DNA of 64,000 nucleotides, taken from contig DAOQUL010000001.1 of assembly GCA_035341015.1 (NCBI GenBank), forward strand, positions 62,001 through 126,000, given 5' to 3'. Position 1 is the stretch's first letter, and the number at the start of each line of letters is the position of its first letter. Position numbers and translations under genes: made by a program. The notes below the pieces were generated by a model. It saw nothing but the letters and a program-made list of their open reading frames with translations, had not been told where the DNA came from and made no database searches. Below, in pieces: positions 7,580-16,225 of this stretch. Source of the DNA: JAKQIM01 sp029557965 (GTDB lineage Bacteria > Chloroflexota > Anaerolineae > Anaerolineales > UBA4823).

Positions 7580-8461
7580 ATGCTAGAAAAAATTGACCTG
7601 ACCAAAGCTTTGGATAAAGATACCTATAAGCGGATCATGCCCTCTCTGGAAGAGCGTTTGTATACCGTTCAGAAGAAATCATGGGACGCGGGCATTCCGG
7701 TTGTAATCCTCTTTGAGGGCTGGGATGCGGCTGGTAAGGGGACCTCGATCCAGGCTTTAACCGGGCCGCTGGACCCGCGTGGTTTCAAGCTTTATCCAAT
7801 CCGCGCGGCGCGTACCTATGAGAAGAACCATCCGTGGCTGTGGCGTTTCTGGCTTAAGCTGCCGGCGCGCGGCGAGTGGGCCATCTTTGACCGTTCGTGG
7901 TGTGGGCGTGTTCTGGTGGAGCGAGTCGAGAACATCACTCCTGAAGAAGAATGGCAGCTCGGCTACCGTGATATTGTGGATTTTGAGCGCACCATTGCCG
8001 ATGACGGGCATCTCATTATCAAATTTTTCTTGCACATCAGCAAGAAAGAACAGAAAAAGCGTTTTGAGAAGTTGCTCAAAGATCCTCTAACGGCCTGGCA
8101 CGTGGCCCCAGAAGATTGGGAGCATCACCGGCGTTACGATGACTGGTTGATCGCTTATGAAGAATTGTTCGAGCGTACAGAGACAGAGTGGGGACCCTGG
8201 ACCATTGTGGAAGCAACCGATCGCCGTCATACCAGGGTAAAAATTTATGAAACGATCATCCGAGCATTAGAGGGGCGGCTCGGCATTTCCAGCGAGCCTG
8301 TTTTGATTGAGCAGCCTGATCCTGTGCCGGTTGTTCAGGCCGCTGCTGAACCGGCCGTGGATGATGGGCAAGTGGAGCCTGTGGAAGAAAAAAAGCGTCG
8401 CAAGACGGCATCAGGCAAACCGGGTGTGAAGAAAGGTTCGAAACAGGTGCATCATGCTTGA
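7580..8461 (+). CDS. Polyphosphate kinase 2 family protein, first of a tandem pair
   Basis: This 293-residue PPK2-fold phosphotransferase has Walker A EGWDAAGKG at 46-54 and the Walker B/lid motif FDRSWCGR at 103-110, where Cys replaces the usual Tyr. PPK2 enzymes move phosphate between polyphosphate and nucleotides. The FDRSW-GRV-VERVE style recalls the halves of two-domain class II enzymes (polyphosphate:AMP phosphotransferases). The last 50 residues are a Lys- and acid-rich tail outside the fold. I chose the ATG at 7580 because GAGGAG lies at 7565-7570 and the next gene starts with the same pattern (MLExIDL). It overlaps the next gene by 8 nt. Confidence 0.9.
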   Translation: MLEKIDLTKALDKDTYKRIMPSLEERLYTVQKKSWDAGIPVVILFEGWDAAGKGTSIQALTGPLDPRGFKLYPIRAARTYEKNHPWLWRFWLKLPARGEWAIFDRSWCGRVLVERVENITPEEEWQLGYRDIVDFERTIADDGHLIIKFFLHISKKEQKKRFEKLLKDPLTAWHVAPEDWEHHRRYDDWLIAYEELFERTETEWGPWTIVEATDRRHTRVKIYETIIRALEGRLGISSEPVLIEQPDPVPVVQAAAEPAVDDGQVEPVEEKKRRKTASGKPGVKKGSKQVHHA

Positions 8462-9248
8462 GACCATTGACCTTTCCCTGACGATCAGTAAAGAAGAATA
8501 CGAACGCGAGTTGGTTCGCTACCAGGTGGCGTTAAGCTCGCTAGGGTTTCAGGTTTATACCCAGCGCCGGCCCGTGGTGATGGTTTTTGAGGGTTGGGAT
8601 GCTGCCGGTAAGGGAGGGGCGATCAAACGGGTGACCGAAAAGCTGGACCCGCGCGGTTACGTGGTCTATCCAATTGCGGCGCCCAAGGGTGATGATGCTA
8701 CCCATCATTACCTATGGCGTTTTTGGAGGCGCCTGCCTGAATGCGGTCAGATCGCAATTTTTGACCGTTCGTGGTACGGGCGGGTAATGGTTGAGCGGAT
8801 CGAGGGCTTTTGTACCGAAGATGAGTGGAAGCGCGCCTATCGCGAGATCAACCAGTTCGAGCGCCAACTGGTTGATTATGGTACGATCTTGCTTAAATTC
8901 TGGATCCATATTGGCAAAGACGAGCAGTTGCGGCGTTTTGAATCGCGATCGGGAGACAAGCTGCGCAGTTGGAAGTTGACGGACGAGGATTGGCGAAACC
9001 GCGAAAAGTGGGATCTGTATGCCCAGGCGGTTGAGGATATGATCCTTAAGACCAGTACGCTGAGTGCGCCGTGGACAATTGTTGAAGGGAACTCTAAGGA
9101 TTATGCTCGGATCAAGGTACTTAAAACCTTGGTGGAGCATTTGAGCAAATCTTTGGATTATGACCCGTTCAAAGATCGCCGTGTTGATAAGCCAGGCAAA
9201 AACAAGAAGTCAGGTGTCAAAAAGAGTCGAGAAAAATCCGGTAAATGA
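8454..9248 (+). CDS. Polyphosphate kinase 2 family protein, second of a tandem pair
   Basis: This 264-residue paralogue of the preceding protein has Walker A EGWDAAGKG at 46-54 and the standard FDRSWYGR at 103-110, so it is the more likely active partner. It ends in a Lys-rich tail. Together the two genes look like a class II PPK2 (two fused domains in Pseudomonas-type PAP) split into separate, translationally coupled genes. The likely reaction is polyphosphate-driven AMP or ADP phosphorylation; the nucleotide preference cannot be read here. Its stop overlaps the ppk1 start by 4 nt. Confidence 0.9.
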   Translation: MLETIDLSLTISKEEYERELVRYQVALSSLGFQVYTQRRPVVMVFEGWDAAGKGGAIKRVTEKLDPRGYVVYPIAAPKGDDATHHYLWRFWRRLPECGQIAIFDRSWYGRVMVERIEGFCTEDEWKRAYREINQFERQLVDYGTILLKFWIHIGKDEQLRRFESRSGDKLRSWKLTDEDWRNREKWDLYAQAVEDMILKTSTLSAPWTIVEGNSKDYARIKVLKTLVEHLSKSLDYDPFKDRRVDKPGKNKKSGVKKSREKSGK

Positions 9249-11455
9249 TTGGCAGCCAGGTCATGGTCAAAAAAGCATCTACATCCATTGCGCAACCTCA
9301 AGTAGAGCCGCCACCGGCGGTGGATCTTGAGCGACCAGAATTATTTATAAACCGCGAATTGAGTTTGTTAGAGTTTCAGCGCCGGGTATTGCAAGAGGCG
9401 CGTGACGAGCGGAACCCTCTCTTAGAGCGAGTCAAGTTTCTCTCTATTGTCAGCTCGAACCTGGATGAGTTTTATATGGTTCGTGCGGCAGGGGTCAAGA
9501 AGCAGGTTGACGCGGGAATTTACGAGATCACTGCAGATGGGATGTCGCCTGCCGAGCAGTTGGCCGCGATCCGCAAGCAGGCTACGCAGATCATGAACGA
9601 GTCGCGCGAATGCCTGAGCGACGAATTGATGCCTGCTTTGCGCAAGGCGGGCATCTACTTGCTAGATTATCGAGAGCTGACAGATAAACAACGCGAGTTT
9701 GCGGAGAGTTACTTTAAGGATGTGGTTTTTCCGGTGCTGACCCCACTGGCCTTTGACCCTGGTCATCCCTTCCCGCACATTTCAAACTTAAGCTTAAACC
9801 TGGCTGTACTGATCCGGGATAAAAAGGGGCGCGAGCACTTCGCGCGGATCAAGGTCCCGAGCACATTGCCACGCCTGGTTCCGATCAAGCGATCGTCTGG
9901 AGGGGTGCGCAGGGATGGCACCTCGCCTGCCAAGCATTATTTTGTTTGGCTGGAGCAGTTGATTGCCGCAAATCTTAAGGTGCTGTTCCCGGGAATGGTG
10001 GTGGAAGAGGCGCATCCTTTCAGGGTTACGCGCGATGCTGATATGGTCATTCAAGAATTGGAGGCCGCCGATTTGTTGGAGACCATGGAGCAAACTGTGC
10101 GCCAGCGACGTTTTGGTTCGGTTGTGCGCCTGACGGTGACGGATGCCATGCCCAGCCATATCCGTGAGATATTGTTGGAAAACCTTGAGCTGGATCGCAA
10201 CGATGTTTATACAATGAATGGACCGTTGGCGCTCAGCAGCTTGATGAGCCTGCACAGCCTGGATCGTTTCGACCTGAAGGATGTTCCGTTCAAGCCTGCC
10301 TATCCAAACGGCTTGCATAAAGAAGACGATGCCGGCGATATCTTCGCGGCTATCCGCCGGGGCGACACGCTGCTGCACCACCCGTATGATTCTTTTGTAC
10401 CGGTAATCGACTTTCTGCGCGCGGCTGCCAGAGACCCAGATGTGCTAGCCATCAAGCAAACCTTATACCGCGTTGGAAAAAGGCCACCGGTGGTAGATGT
10501 TTTGTTAGAGGCGGCTGAGAATGGTAAGCAAGTGGCCGTTTTGGTAGAGCTAAAAGCGCGTTTCGATGAAGAAAGCAATATTGGCTGGGCAAAAACGCTT
10601 GAGCGTGAGGGGGTGCACGTTATTTATGGTTTGCTGGGCTTGAAGACGCATTCCAAAATTGCCCTGGTGATTCGAAAAGAGGGGGATGGGATACGCCGCT
10701 ATCTGCACATGGCAACCGGGAATTACAACGCGGTGACTGCCCAACTGTACGAAGACCTGGGGATGTTTACTTGTGATGATGATATGGGGGCAGACGCAAC
10801 CGATCTGTTCAATTACTTGACCGGTTACTCTGCCAAAGAAAGTTATCGCAAACTGTTGGTGGCGCCGATCAATTTGCGTTCCAGGATGGAGGCTTTGATC
10901 CAGCGTGAGATTGACCACCAATTGCGCGGGGAGCCTGGTCACTTGATCTTCAAGGTCAATTCACTGGTGGATAAGGCGATGATTCAACACCTCTACCGGG
11001 CTTCGCAAGCGGGCGTGATGGTGGATTTGTTGGTGCGTGGTATTTGTTGTTTGCGTCCTGGTTTGCCCGGTATCAGCGAGAACATTCGCGTGACCAGTAT
11101 TGTAGGGCGTTTCTTAGAGCACAGCCGCGTCTATTATTTCCGCAATGGGGGAGACCCTCAGGTTTACCTGGGCAGCGCCGACCTGATGCCGCGCAATATC
11201 GATCGCCGGGTTGAGGTGTTATTCCCGGTGCGCCAGCTAGAGATGATCCGGCACATCCGCGAGGATATCTTGGAGATGTATTTGAAGGATAATCTAAAAG
11301 CCCGGCATATGCTGCCAGATGGCTCATACTGCCGGCTGTACCCGGCTGAAAACGAGACGCCGCTCAACATTCAGGAATGGTTGATTGCACAAAGGCGTGA
11401 GGTTGTCAAAAGCCCTCCGCCCAAACCCAAGCTGATATTTGGAGACGATTTGTGA
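9245..11455 (+). CDS. ppk1: Polyphosphate kinase 1
   Basis: This 736-residue protein is full length for PPK1, which builds polyphosphate from the gamma-phosphate of ATP. The N-terminal domain opens with FINRELSLLEFQRRVL and SSNLDEFYMVR. The two catalytic phospholipase-D-like halves carry H469 (LKTHSK, expected phospho-His) and H626 (LEHSRVYYF), with the PYDSF segment near residue 380 and DRRVEVLFPV near the end. The ATG at 9245 overlaps the upstream stop (ATGA). It is the last gene of the phosphate operon and is followed by a strong hairpin at 11472-11508. Confidence 0.96.
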   Translation: MIGSQVMVKKASTSIAQPQVEPPPAVDLERPELFINRELSLLEFQRRVLQEARDERNPLLERVKFLSIVSSNLDEFYMVRAAGVKKQVDAGIYEITADGMSPAEQLAAIRKQATQIMNESRECLSDELMPALRKAGIYLLDYRELTDKQREFAESYFKDVVFPVLTPLAFDPGHPFPHISNLSLNLAVLIRDKKGREHFARIKVPSTLPRLVPIKRSSGGVRRDGTSPAKHYFVWLEQLIAANLKVLFPGMVVEEAHPFRVTRDADMVIQELEAADLLETMEQTVRQRRFGSVVRLTVTDAMPSHIREILLENLELDRNDVYTMNGPLALSSLMSLHSLDRFDLKDVPFKPAYPNGLHKEDDAGDIFAAIRRGDTLLHHPYDSFVPVIDFLRAAARDPDVLAIKQTLYRVGKRPPVVDVLLEAAENGKQVAVLVELKARFDEESNIGWAKTLEREGVHVIYGLLGLKTHSKIALVIRKEGDGIRRYLHMATGNYNAVTAQLYEDLGMFTCDDDMGADATDLFNYLTGYSAKESYRKLLVAPINLRSRMEALIQREIDHQLRGEPGHLIFKVNSLVDKAMIQHLYRASQAGVMVDLLVRGICCLRPGLPGISENIRVTSIVGRFLEHSRVYYFRNGGDPQVYLGSADLMPRNIDRRVEVLFPVRQLEMIRHIREDILEMYLKDNLKARHMLPDGSYCRLYPAENETPLNIQEWLIAQRREVVKSPPPKPKLIFGDDL

Positions 11456-11471
11456 TTGGCAATGTCTCTGA

Positions 11472-11508
11472 CGAACCAGCGCCGGCGTGTTTAGCCGGCG
11501 CTGGTTCG
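11472..11508. terminator. Perfect 15-bp hairpin between convergent ppk1 and degV
   Basis: Arms at 11472-11486 and 11494-11508 are perfectly complementary and GC-rich, with a 7-nt loop. A T-rich run (TGTTCTTAG) follows on the plus side. The hairpin lies 16 nt past the ppk1 stop and just beyond the degV stop, so it probably serves both genes, though the U-tract is weak. Confidence 0.75.
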
Positions 11509-11513
11509 TGTTC

Positions 11514-12377
11514 TTAGATAGCTCCTCCACTTTTGGGCGGGGGCAAGAAGAAGGCCACCGCCAAAATGCCTGGCCCACCATGTGTTACAACAGCAGGAGG
11601 AAGATCGATAATAGGGATATGAGAGATATTCAACTCTGCGCGCAGGTCAGATGCCAGGATCATTGCCTCTTCGGGTACATCGGCGTGCATGATTGAAAGA
11701 TAACCAGTCCCGTCTCCGGGGAGCTGCTGGCGGGCCAGTTCTTTCAGGCGCGCAAAGGCACGGCGGTATGTGCGCTCGCGTTCGAATTGATCAACTTTGC
11801 CATCTCGAAAGACCAGGATGGGCTTGATTTGAAGCAAATTGCCCAATAAGGCAGCCGCCCCGCCGATGCGGCCTCCTTTTGCAAGAAACTCCAGGGTCGA
11901 AACCATGAAGTAAATACGGCTGAAGGGGATCATTTGCTCCAGGCGTTCTTCGATCGTGTCTGCGTCCAGGCCGCTGGCAGCCCACTCTGCGGCAAGCTGT
12001 ACCAGGGTGGCTAGAGGGCTGCCTATGGTGCGGGTATCGATGACCCGAATATCGGCGCCAGGAAAATCTTGGGCGGCTACAGTGGCTGAGCGGACCGTGC
12101 CGCTCACCTCTGCGGATGGGTGGATACAGAAGATGGTCTGGTTGGTGGGCACAAGGCGTTCAAATTCTTTGACAAACAACTCGGGCGGAGGCGCAGCGGT
12201 TTTGGGTAATTGGCTGGCGACGCGTAGTTTCTTAATAAACTGTGCGTTGCTCAGCTCGATTCCTTCGTAATAAGATTCTTCACCAAAAGTAATGATCTGT
12301 GGAATGACAGGAATCTGGTATTTTTGAGCGATCTCGGCAGGCAAACCAGATGTGGTGTCTGTGATGATGGCGGTCAT
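11514..12377 (-). CDS. DegV family fatty-acid-binding protein
   Basis: This 287-residue protein has the two-domain DegV layout. It opens MTAIITDTTSGLP, includes the conserved IHPSAEVSGTVRSA and STLEFLAKGGRIGGAAALLG segments, and ends with a Gly-rich THGGPGILAVAFF. DegV/FakB proteins bind a fatty acid; some hand it to the kinase FakA, which is not visible here, so the ligand and role are open. AGGAGC precedes the ATG at 12377. It is transcribed away from the M42 peptidase across a 152-bp shared upstream region. Confidence 0.9.
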   Translation of the reverse strand: MTAIITDTTSGLPAEIAQKYQIPVIPQIITFGEESYYEGIELSNAQFIKKLRVASQLPKTAAPPPELFVKEFERLVPTNQTIFCIHPSAEVSGTVRSATVAAQDFPGADIRVIDTRTIGSPLATLVQLAAEWAASGLDADTIEERLEQMIPFSRIYFMVSTLEFLAKGGRIGGAAALLGNLLQIKPILVFRDGKVDQFERERTYRRAFARLKELARQQLPGDGTGYLSIMHADVPEEAMILASDLRAELNISHIPIIDLPPAVVTHGGPGILAVAFFLPPPKSGGAI

Positions 12378-12529
12378 TTTTGCTCCTAATGATGGGTTGT
12401 AAAATGCCGTGCGAAATTTGGGTAATTATACATCGCTGGAGATGCCCTGGCTATTGAATAACTAGACAAGATTGGTTCTTTCAGGTATCATTTGACCGCT
12501 TTGACACTTTTCTAATGAGAAGGGTTCAA

Positions 12530-13600
12530 ATGGATTCGACTCTAAATTTGCTTAAAGACTTGACAGAAGCCTCTGGTGTGTCGGGGTACGAAGCTCCCGT
12601 ACGCGCCGTGGTGCGTAAATACCTGGAATCCCTTGGAAGTTTATCGCAGGACAAAATAGGCAGTGTGATTTGCCGCAAGCAAGGGGCTGAAACGGCCCCC
12701 AGGGTGATGCTGGCGGGGCACATGGACGAGATCGGCTTCATGGTTAAGCAGATCACGGAGGATGGCTTTATCAAATTCTTGCCGTTAGGGGGCTGGTTTG
12801 ACCAGGTTTTGTTAGGGCAGCGTGTGTTGATCCAAACGCATAAGGGGAATGTGATTGGTGTGATCGGGGCGAAACCCCCGCATCTGCTACCAGCCGAAGA
12901 GCGCGAGAAGGTTGTCAAGCGTAAAGATATGTATATCGATATTGGCGCTACCAGCCGGCAAGAAGTGGAGACGGCTGGTGTGCGCCTGGGCGATCCGGTT
13001 GTGCCGCGGGCAGATTTTGTCGAAATGGCTGGCGGCAAGACCTATCTTTCCAAGGCTTTTGACGACCGGGTGGGCACAGCCCTGGTGATTTCAGCTCTGC
13101 AGGCTTTGCAAGAAAAGCCTCACCCCAACACCGTTTATGGGGTTGCCACGGTAATGGAAGAAGTGGGGATACGCGGTGCGACCACCAGCGTGCGGGCCAT
13201 TGATCCGGATGTGGCGATCGTCCTTGAATCGGATATCGCCGGAGATGTGCCGGGTATCAGGCCCGAAGATTCAGCGGTCAAACTGGGGCAGGGGCCTACC
13301 GTGTTGATCTATGACACCCGGATGATCCCCAACTTGAAGCTGCGCGACCTGCTGTTGACTGTTGCGAAAGAGAATGATATTCCGGTTCAGATTTCGTCGA
13401 TCGAGGGCGGCGCAACCGATGGCGGCGCGATCCATTTGCACGGGATCGGCGTGCCCACTGTGGTGATCGGCGTGGCGGCCCGCCATATCCATTCGCACAG
13501 CTCGATCATGCATCGCGATGATTATGATTATGCTGTAAGACTGCTTGTGGCCCTCATTGAGCGCCTGGATGGTGCAACTGTTGCCGGGTTAACTGAATAA
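12530..13600 (+). CDS. M42 family metallopeptidase (FrvX/TET-type aminopeptidase)
   Basis: This 356-residue cytosolic dinuclear-metal aminopeptidase has H64 and D66 (AGHMDEIG), bridging D178 (AFDDR), the catalytic pair E210/E211 (MEEVG), D235 (ESDIAGD) and a terminal HIHSHS cluster near 319-324. M42 enzymes often form large tetrahedral shells that finish peptide breakdown. Some relatives were once called endoglucanases. I prefer the ATG at 12530, which has GAGAAGGG about 6 nt upstream, over the in-frame ATG at 12515. The stop is 16 nt before atpA, so the peptidase may be co-transcribed with the ATP synthase genes. Confidence 0.92.
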   Translation: MDSTLNLLKDLTEASGVSGYEAPVRAVVRKYLESLGSLSQDKIGSVICRKQGAETAPRVMLAGHMDEIGFMVKQITEDGFIKFLPLGGWFDQVLLGQRVLIQTHKGNVIGVIGAKPPHLLPAEEREKVVKRKDMYIDIGATSRQEVETAGVRLGDPVVPRADFVEMAGGKTYLSKAFDDRVGTALVISALQALQEKPHPNTVYGVATVMEEVGIRGATTSVRAIDPDVAIVLESDIAGDVPGIRPEDSAVKLGQGPTVLIYDTRMIPNLKLRDLLLTVAKENDIPVQISSIEGGATDGGAIHLHGIGVPTVVIGVAARHIHSHSSIMHRDDYDYAVRLLVALIERLDGATVAGLTE

Positions 13601-13616
13601 CATTTTCGGAGGTAGC

Positions 13617-15278
13617 ATGACGGATTTGATCAACCAAATAACCGCTGACCTGCAGCGGCAGATCGACGCCTTCAAGCCTTCTGCTGAAGTGAGTGATGTA
13701 GGAACTGTCATTGATGCCGGCGATGGCATTGCGCGCGTGCGCGGCTTGGATGGCGTGCGCTCGCAAGAACTGGTCCAGTTTGCCAATGGCGTGATGGGAA
13801 TTGCATTCAGCCTGGAACATGATCATGTAGGCGTGATCATCATGGGTGATTATGCCGGCGTTGAAGAAGGCATGCTGGTTCGCTCTACCAACCGGATTGC
13901 TTCAGTGCCTGTGGGCGACGGGATGGTGGGCCGCGTGGTCAATGCGCTTGGCGAGCCGGTCGACGGCAAGGGGCCGATCAAAGCCAGTGGATACCGGCCG
14001 GTCGAGAGGATTGCCCCGGGTGTGGTACAGCGCAAGGACGTGGATACCCCGGTGCAGACTGGCCTGAAAGCCATTGACGCTATGATCCCTATTGGCCGCG
14101 GGCAGCGTGAGCTGATCATTGGTGATCGCCAAACGGGCAAGACCGCCCTGGCTATCGATACGATCATTAATCAAAAAGGGAAGAACCTCTTCTGTATCTA
14201 TGTGGCCATTGGCCAGAAAAAGGCCGCTATCGCGCGCACGGTAGCCACGCTAGAGCGCCATGGAGCAATGGAATATACCACCGTGGTGGTGGCGGCGGCT
14301 GATGAACCGGCGGCTTTGCAGTATATCGCCCCTTATGCCGGCTGCGCGATCGGCGAAGAGTTCATGGAAACCGGTCGCGACGCGCTGTGCGTTTATGACG
14401 ATCTTTCGAAGCACGCCTGGGCTTATCGCCAGGTTTCGCTGTTGCTGCGGCGTCCCCCAGGCCGTGAGGCTTACCCCGGCGATGTGTTTTACTTGCACTC
14501 GCGTTTATTGGAGCGGGCAGCGCGCCTGGCTGAGAAATATGTGATTGTGCCGGCGAATTTTGCCGATCCACTGGCTGAAGCCGGAGATGCAGTTGACGGC
14601 AAGGTTTATGATGGGCCTTTGGCCAAGCACAACGTGGGCGAGGCGGTCAAAGCCATGCCCACGCCAGACAGTAACAAGGTGGTCAAGGTAAGAGGATCGG
14701 GCGGCTCGTTGACAGCTTTGCCCATTATCGAAACTCTGCTGGGTGATGTCTCGGCATATATCCCGACCAACGTGATTTCGATCACGGATGGTCAGATTTA
14801 CCTGGAAAGCAACCTGTTCTATGCTGGCATTCGCCCGGCAGTCAACGTTGGCCTTTCGGTATCGCGCGTGGGTGGCGACGCCCAGACCAAAGCCATGAAG
14901 CAAGTGGCAGGCCGCTTGCGCCTGGATATGGCGGCCTTTCGGGAGCTGGCTGCATTTGCGCAATTTGGCTCGGATCTTGATAAAGCCACCCAAGGTCAAC
15001 TGAATCGCGGCCAGCATTTGCAGGAAATCCTCAAGCAGCCGCAATACCAACCCATGTCGTTGGAAAACCAGGTGATCGAAATCTATGCGGGCACGCAGGG
15101 GTACGCTGATGCGGTGCCAATGGAACGGATGCGAGATTGGGAAATATCTTTGCTGCGTTACATGGAAACTTCGCACCCTGAGATTGGCAGATTGATTGCT
15201 GAAGAGAAGCGCATCAGCCCTGAGGTAGAAACCAGGCTGCGTTCTGCACTGGATAGTTTCAAGGCCACCTGGTCTTAA
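13617..15278 (+). CDS. atpA: F1F0 ATP synthase alpha subunit
   Basis: The non-catalytic nucleotide-binding subunit of F1. At 553 residues it is longer than the usual 500-510. Walker A is GDRQTGKT, and the C-terminal EYAGTQGY-like and SYIPTNVISITDGQ signatures are present. The extra length is an insert at about residues 306-359, between LLERAARLAEKY and GGSLTALPIIE, where most alpha subunits join directly. I recall a similar insert in Anaerolineae proteins, so it is probably a lineage marker. GGAGG precedes the ATG. No atpH, atpF, atpE or atpB lies upstream; the neighbour is an M42 peptidase. Confidence 0.97.
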   Translation: MTDLINQITADLQRQIDAFKPSAEVSDVGTVIDAGDGIARVRGLDGVRSQELVQFANGVMGIAFSLEHDHVGVIIMGDYAGVEEGMLVRSTNRIASVPVGDGMVGRVVNALGEPVDGKGPIKASGYRPVERIAPGVVQRKDVDTPVQTGLKAIDAMIPIGRGQRELIIGDRQTGKTALAIDTIINQKGKNLFCIYVAIGQKKAAIARTVATLERHGAMEYTTVVVAAADEPAALQYIAPYAGCAIGEEFMETGRDALCVYDDLSKHAWAYRQVSLLLRRPPGREAYPGDVFYLHSRLLERAARLAEKYVIVPANFADPLAEAGDAVDGKVYDGPLAKHNVGEAVKAMPTPDSNKVVKVRGSGGSLTALPIIETLLGDVSAYIPTNVISITDGQIYLESNLFYAGIRPAVNVGLSVSRVGGDAQTKAMKQVAGRLRLDMAAFRELAAFAQFGSDLDKATQGQLNRGQHLQEILKQPQYQPMSLENQVIEIYAGTQGYADAVPMERMRDWEISLLRYMETSHPEIGRLIAEEKRISPEVETRLRSALDSFKATWS

Positions 15279-15299
15279 GCCCGCGAAGGCAAAGGCGCT

Positions 15300-16184
15300 A
15301 TGGCAAACGCGAGAGAAGTACGGCTGCGTATACGCAGCGTCAAAAATATCGCTCAGGTGACACGGGCTTTGCAGGCTGTAAGTGCCAGCAAGGTCCGTAA
15401 GGCTGTCCAGGCCATGATGCAGACCCGTCCTTATGCCACCAAGGCCTGGCAGGTATTAACGCACATTGCCAGCCAGCCAGGGCGCGCAAACTTGCATCCG
15501 CTGCTCACGCCGAGAAGCGAATTTCGGAATGATTTGGTACTTTTGATCACGGGTGACCGCGGCCTGGCCGGCGCCTACAATACGAATATTGTGCGTTTTG
15601 CATTGCAGAAATTCGATAACAGTCCAGTACCCACCAGTTATATTACGGTGGGTCGCAAGGGGCGGGATATGCTGCTCCGGCGGCGGAAGAATGTGATGGC
15701 AGAGTTTAGCAACCTGCCTGCCGCCCCTTCATTTGGTGATGTATCGGCAATTGGGCGCCTGGCGGTCGACGAATTCCTGGCCGGGCACGTGGATCGGGTG
15801 TTCTTGGTTTACACCGATTATCACAACATGGTCAAGCAAACGCCCACCCTGAAACAGTTGCTGCCTCTTGAGCTAGCTTCTGGCGAAGGCCGGGTTGTGG
15901 CATTTGATGCGGCAAAGGGGGCGGTTGCCACTTATATTTATGAACCAGGCGAAACAGAGATTTTGGATACGATCGTACCGCGTTTCACTGCCTTGCAAGT
16001 TTACCAGGCGATCATGGAATCGCTGGCCAGCGAGCATGCGGCGCGGATGGTGGCGATGAAGAATGCGACCGACAGCGCCACAGACCTGGCTGGTGCGCTG
16101 CAGTTGGAATATAACAAGGCCCGCCAGCAGGGCATTACCAGTGAAATCCTCGATATTGTTGGCGGGGCTGAGGCGCTGGCGTAG
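15300..16184 (+). CDS. atpG: F1F0 ATP synthase gamma subunit
   Basis: This 294-residue central shaft of F1 couples rotation of the membrane ring to ATP synthesis. The N-terminal helix matches the family (RLRIRSVKNIAQVTRALQAVSA), GDRGLAGAYNTN is the conserved Rossmann-like strand, and the C-terminal helix contains SEHAARMVAMKNATDSA and a NKARQQGITSEI variant of the usual end. It lies 22 nt after atpA and 42 nt before atpD. Confidence 0.96.
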   Translation: MANAREVRLRIRSVKNIAQVTRALQAVSASKVRKAVQAMMQTRPYATKAWQVLTHIASQPGRANLHPLLTPRSEFRNDLVLLITGDRGLAGAYNTNIVRFALQKFDNSPVPTSYITVGRKGRDMLLRRRKNVMAEFSNLPAAPSFGDVSAIGRLAVDEFLAGHVDRVFLVYTDYHNMVKQTPTLKQLLPLELASGEGRVVAFDAAKGAVATYIYEPGETEILDTIVPRFTALQVYQAIMESLASEHAARMVAMKNATDSATDLAGALQLEYNKARQQGITSEILDIVGGAEALA

Positions 16185-16225
16185 CCAGGTATTTACTTGA
16201 TTTTACTCATGTTCAGGAGGCGAGC

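Noticed and set aside
14505..15176. A 223-codon open frame antisense to atpA
   Set aside because: atpA is unmistakable on the plus strand; the reverse frame is His/Arg/Gln-rich with no domain.
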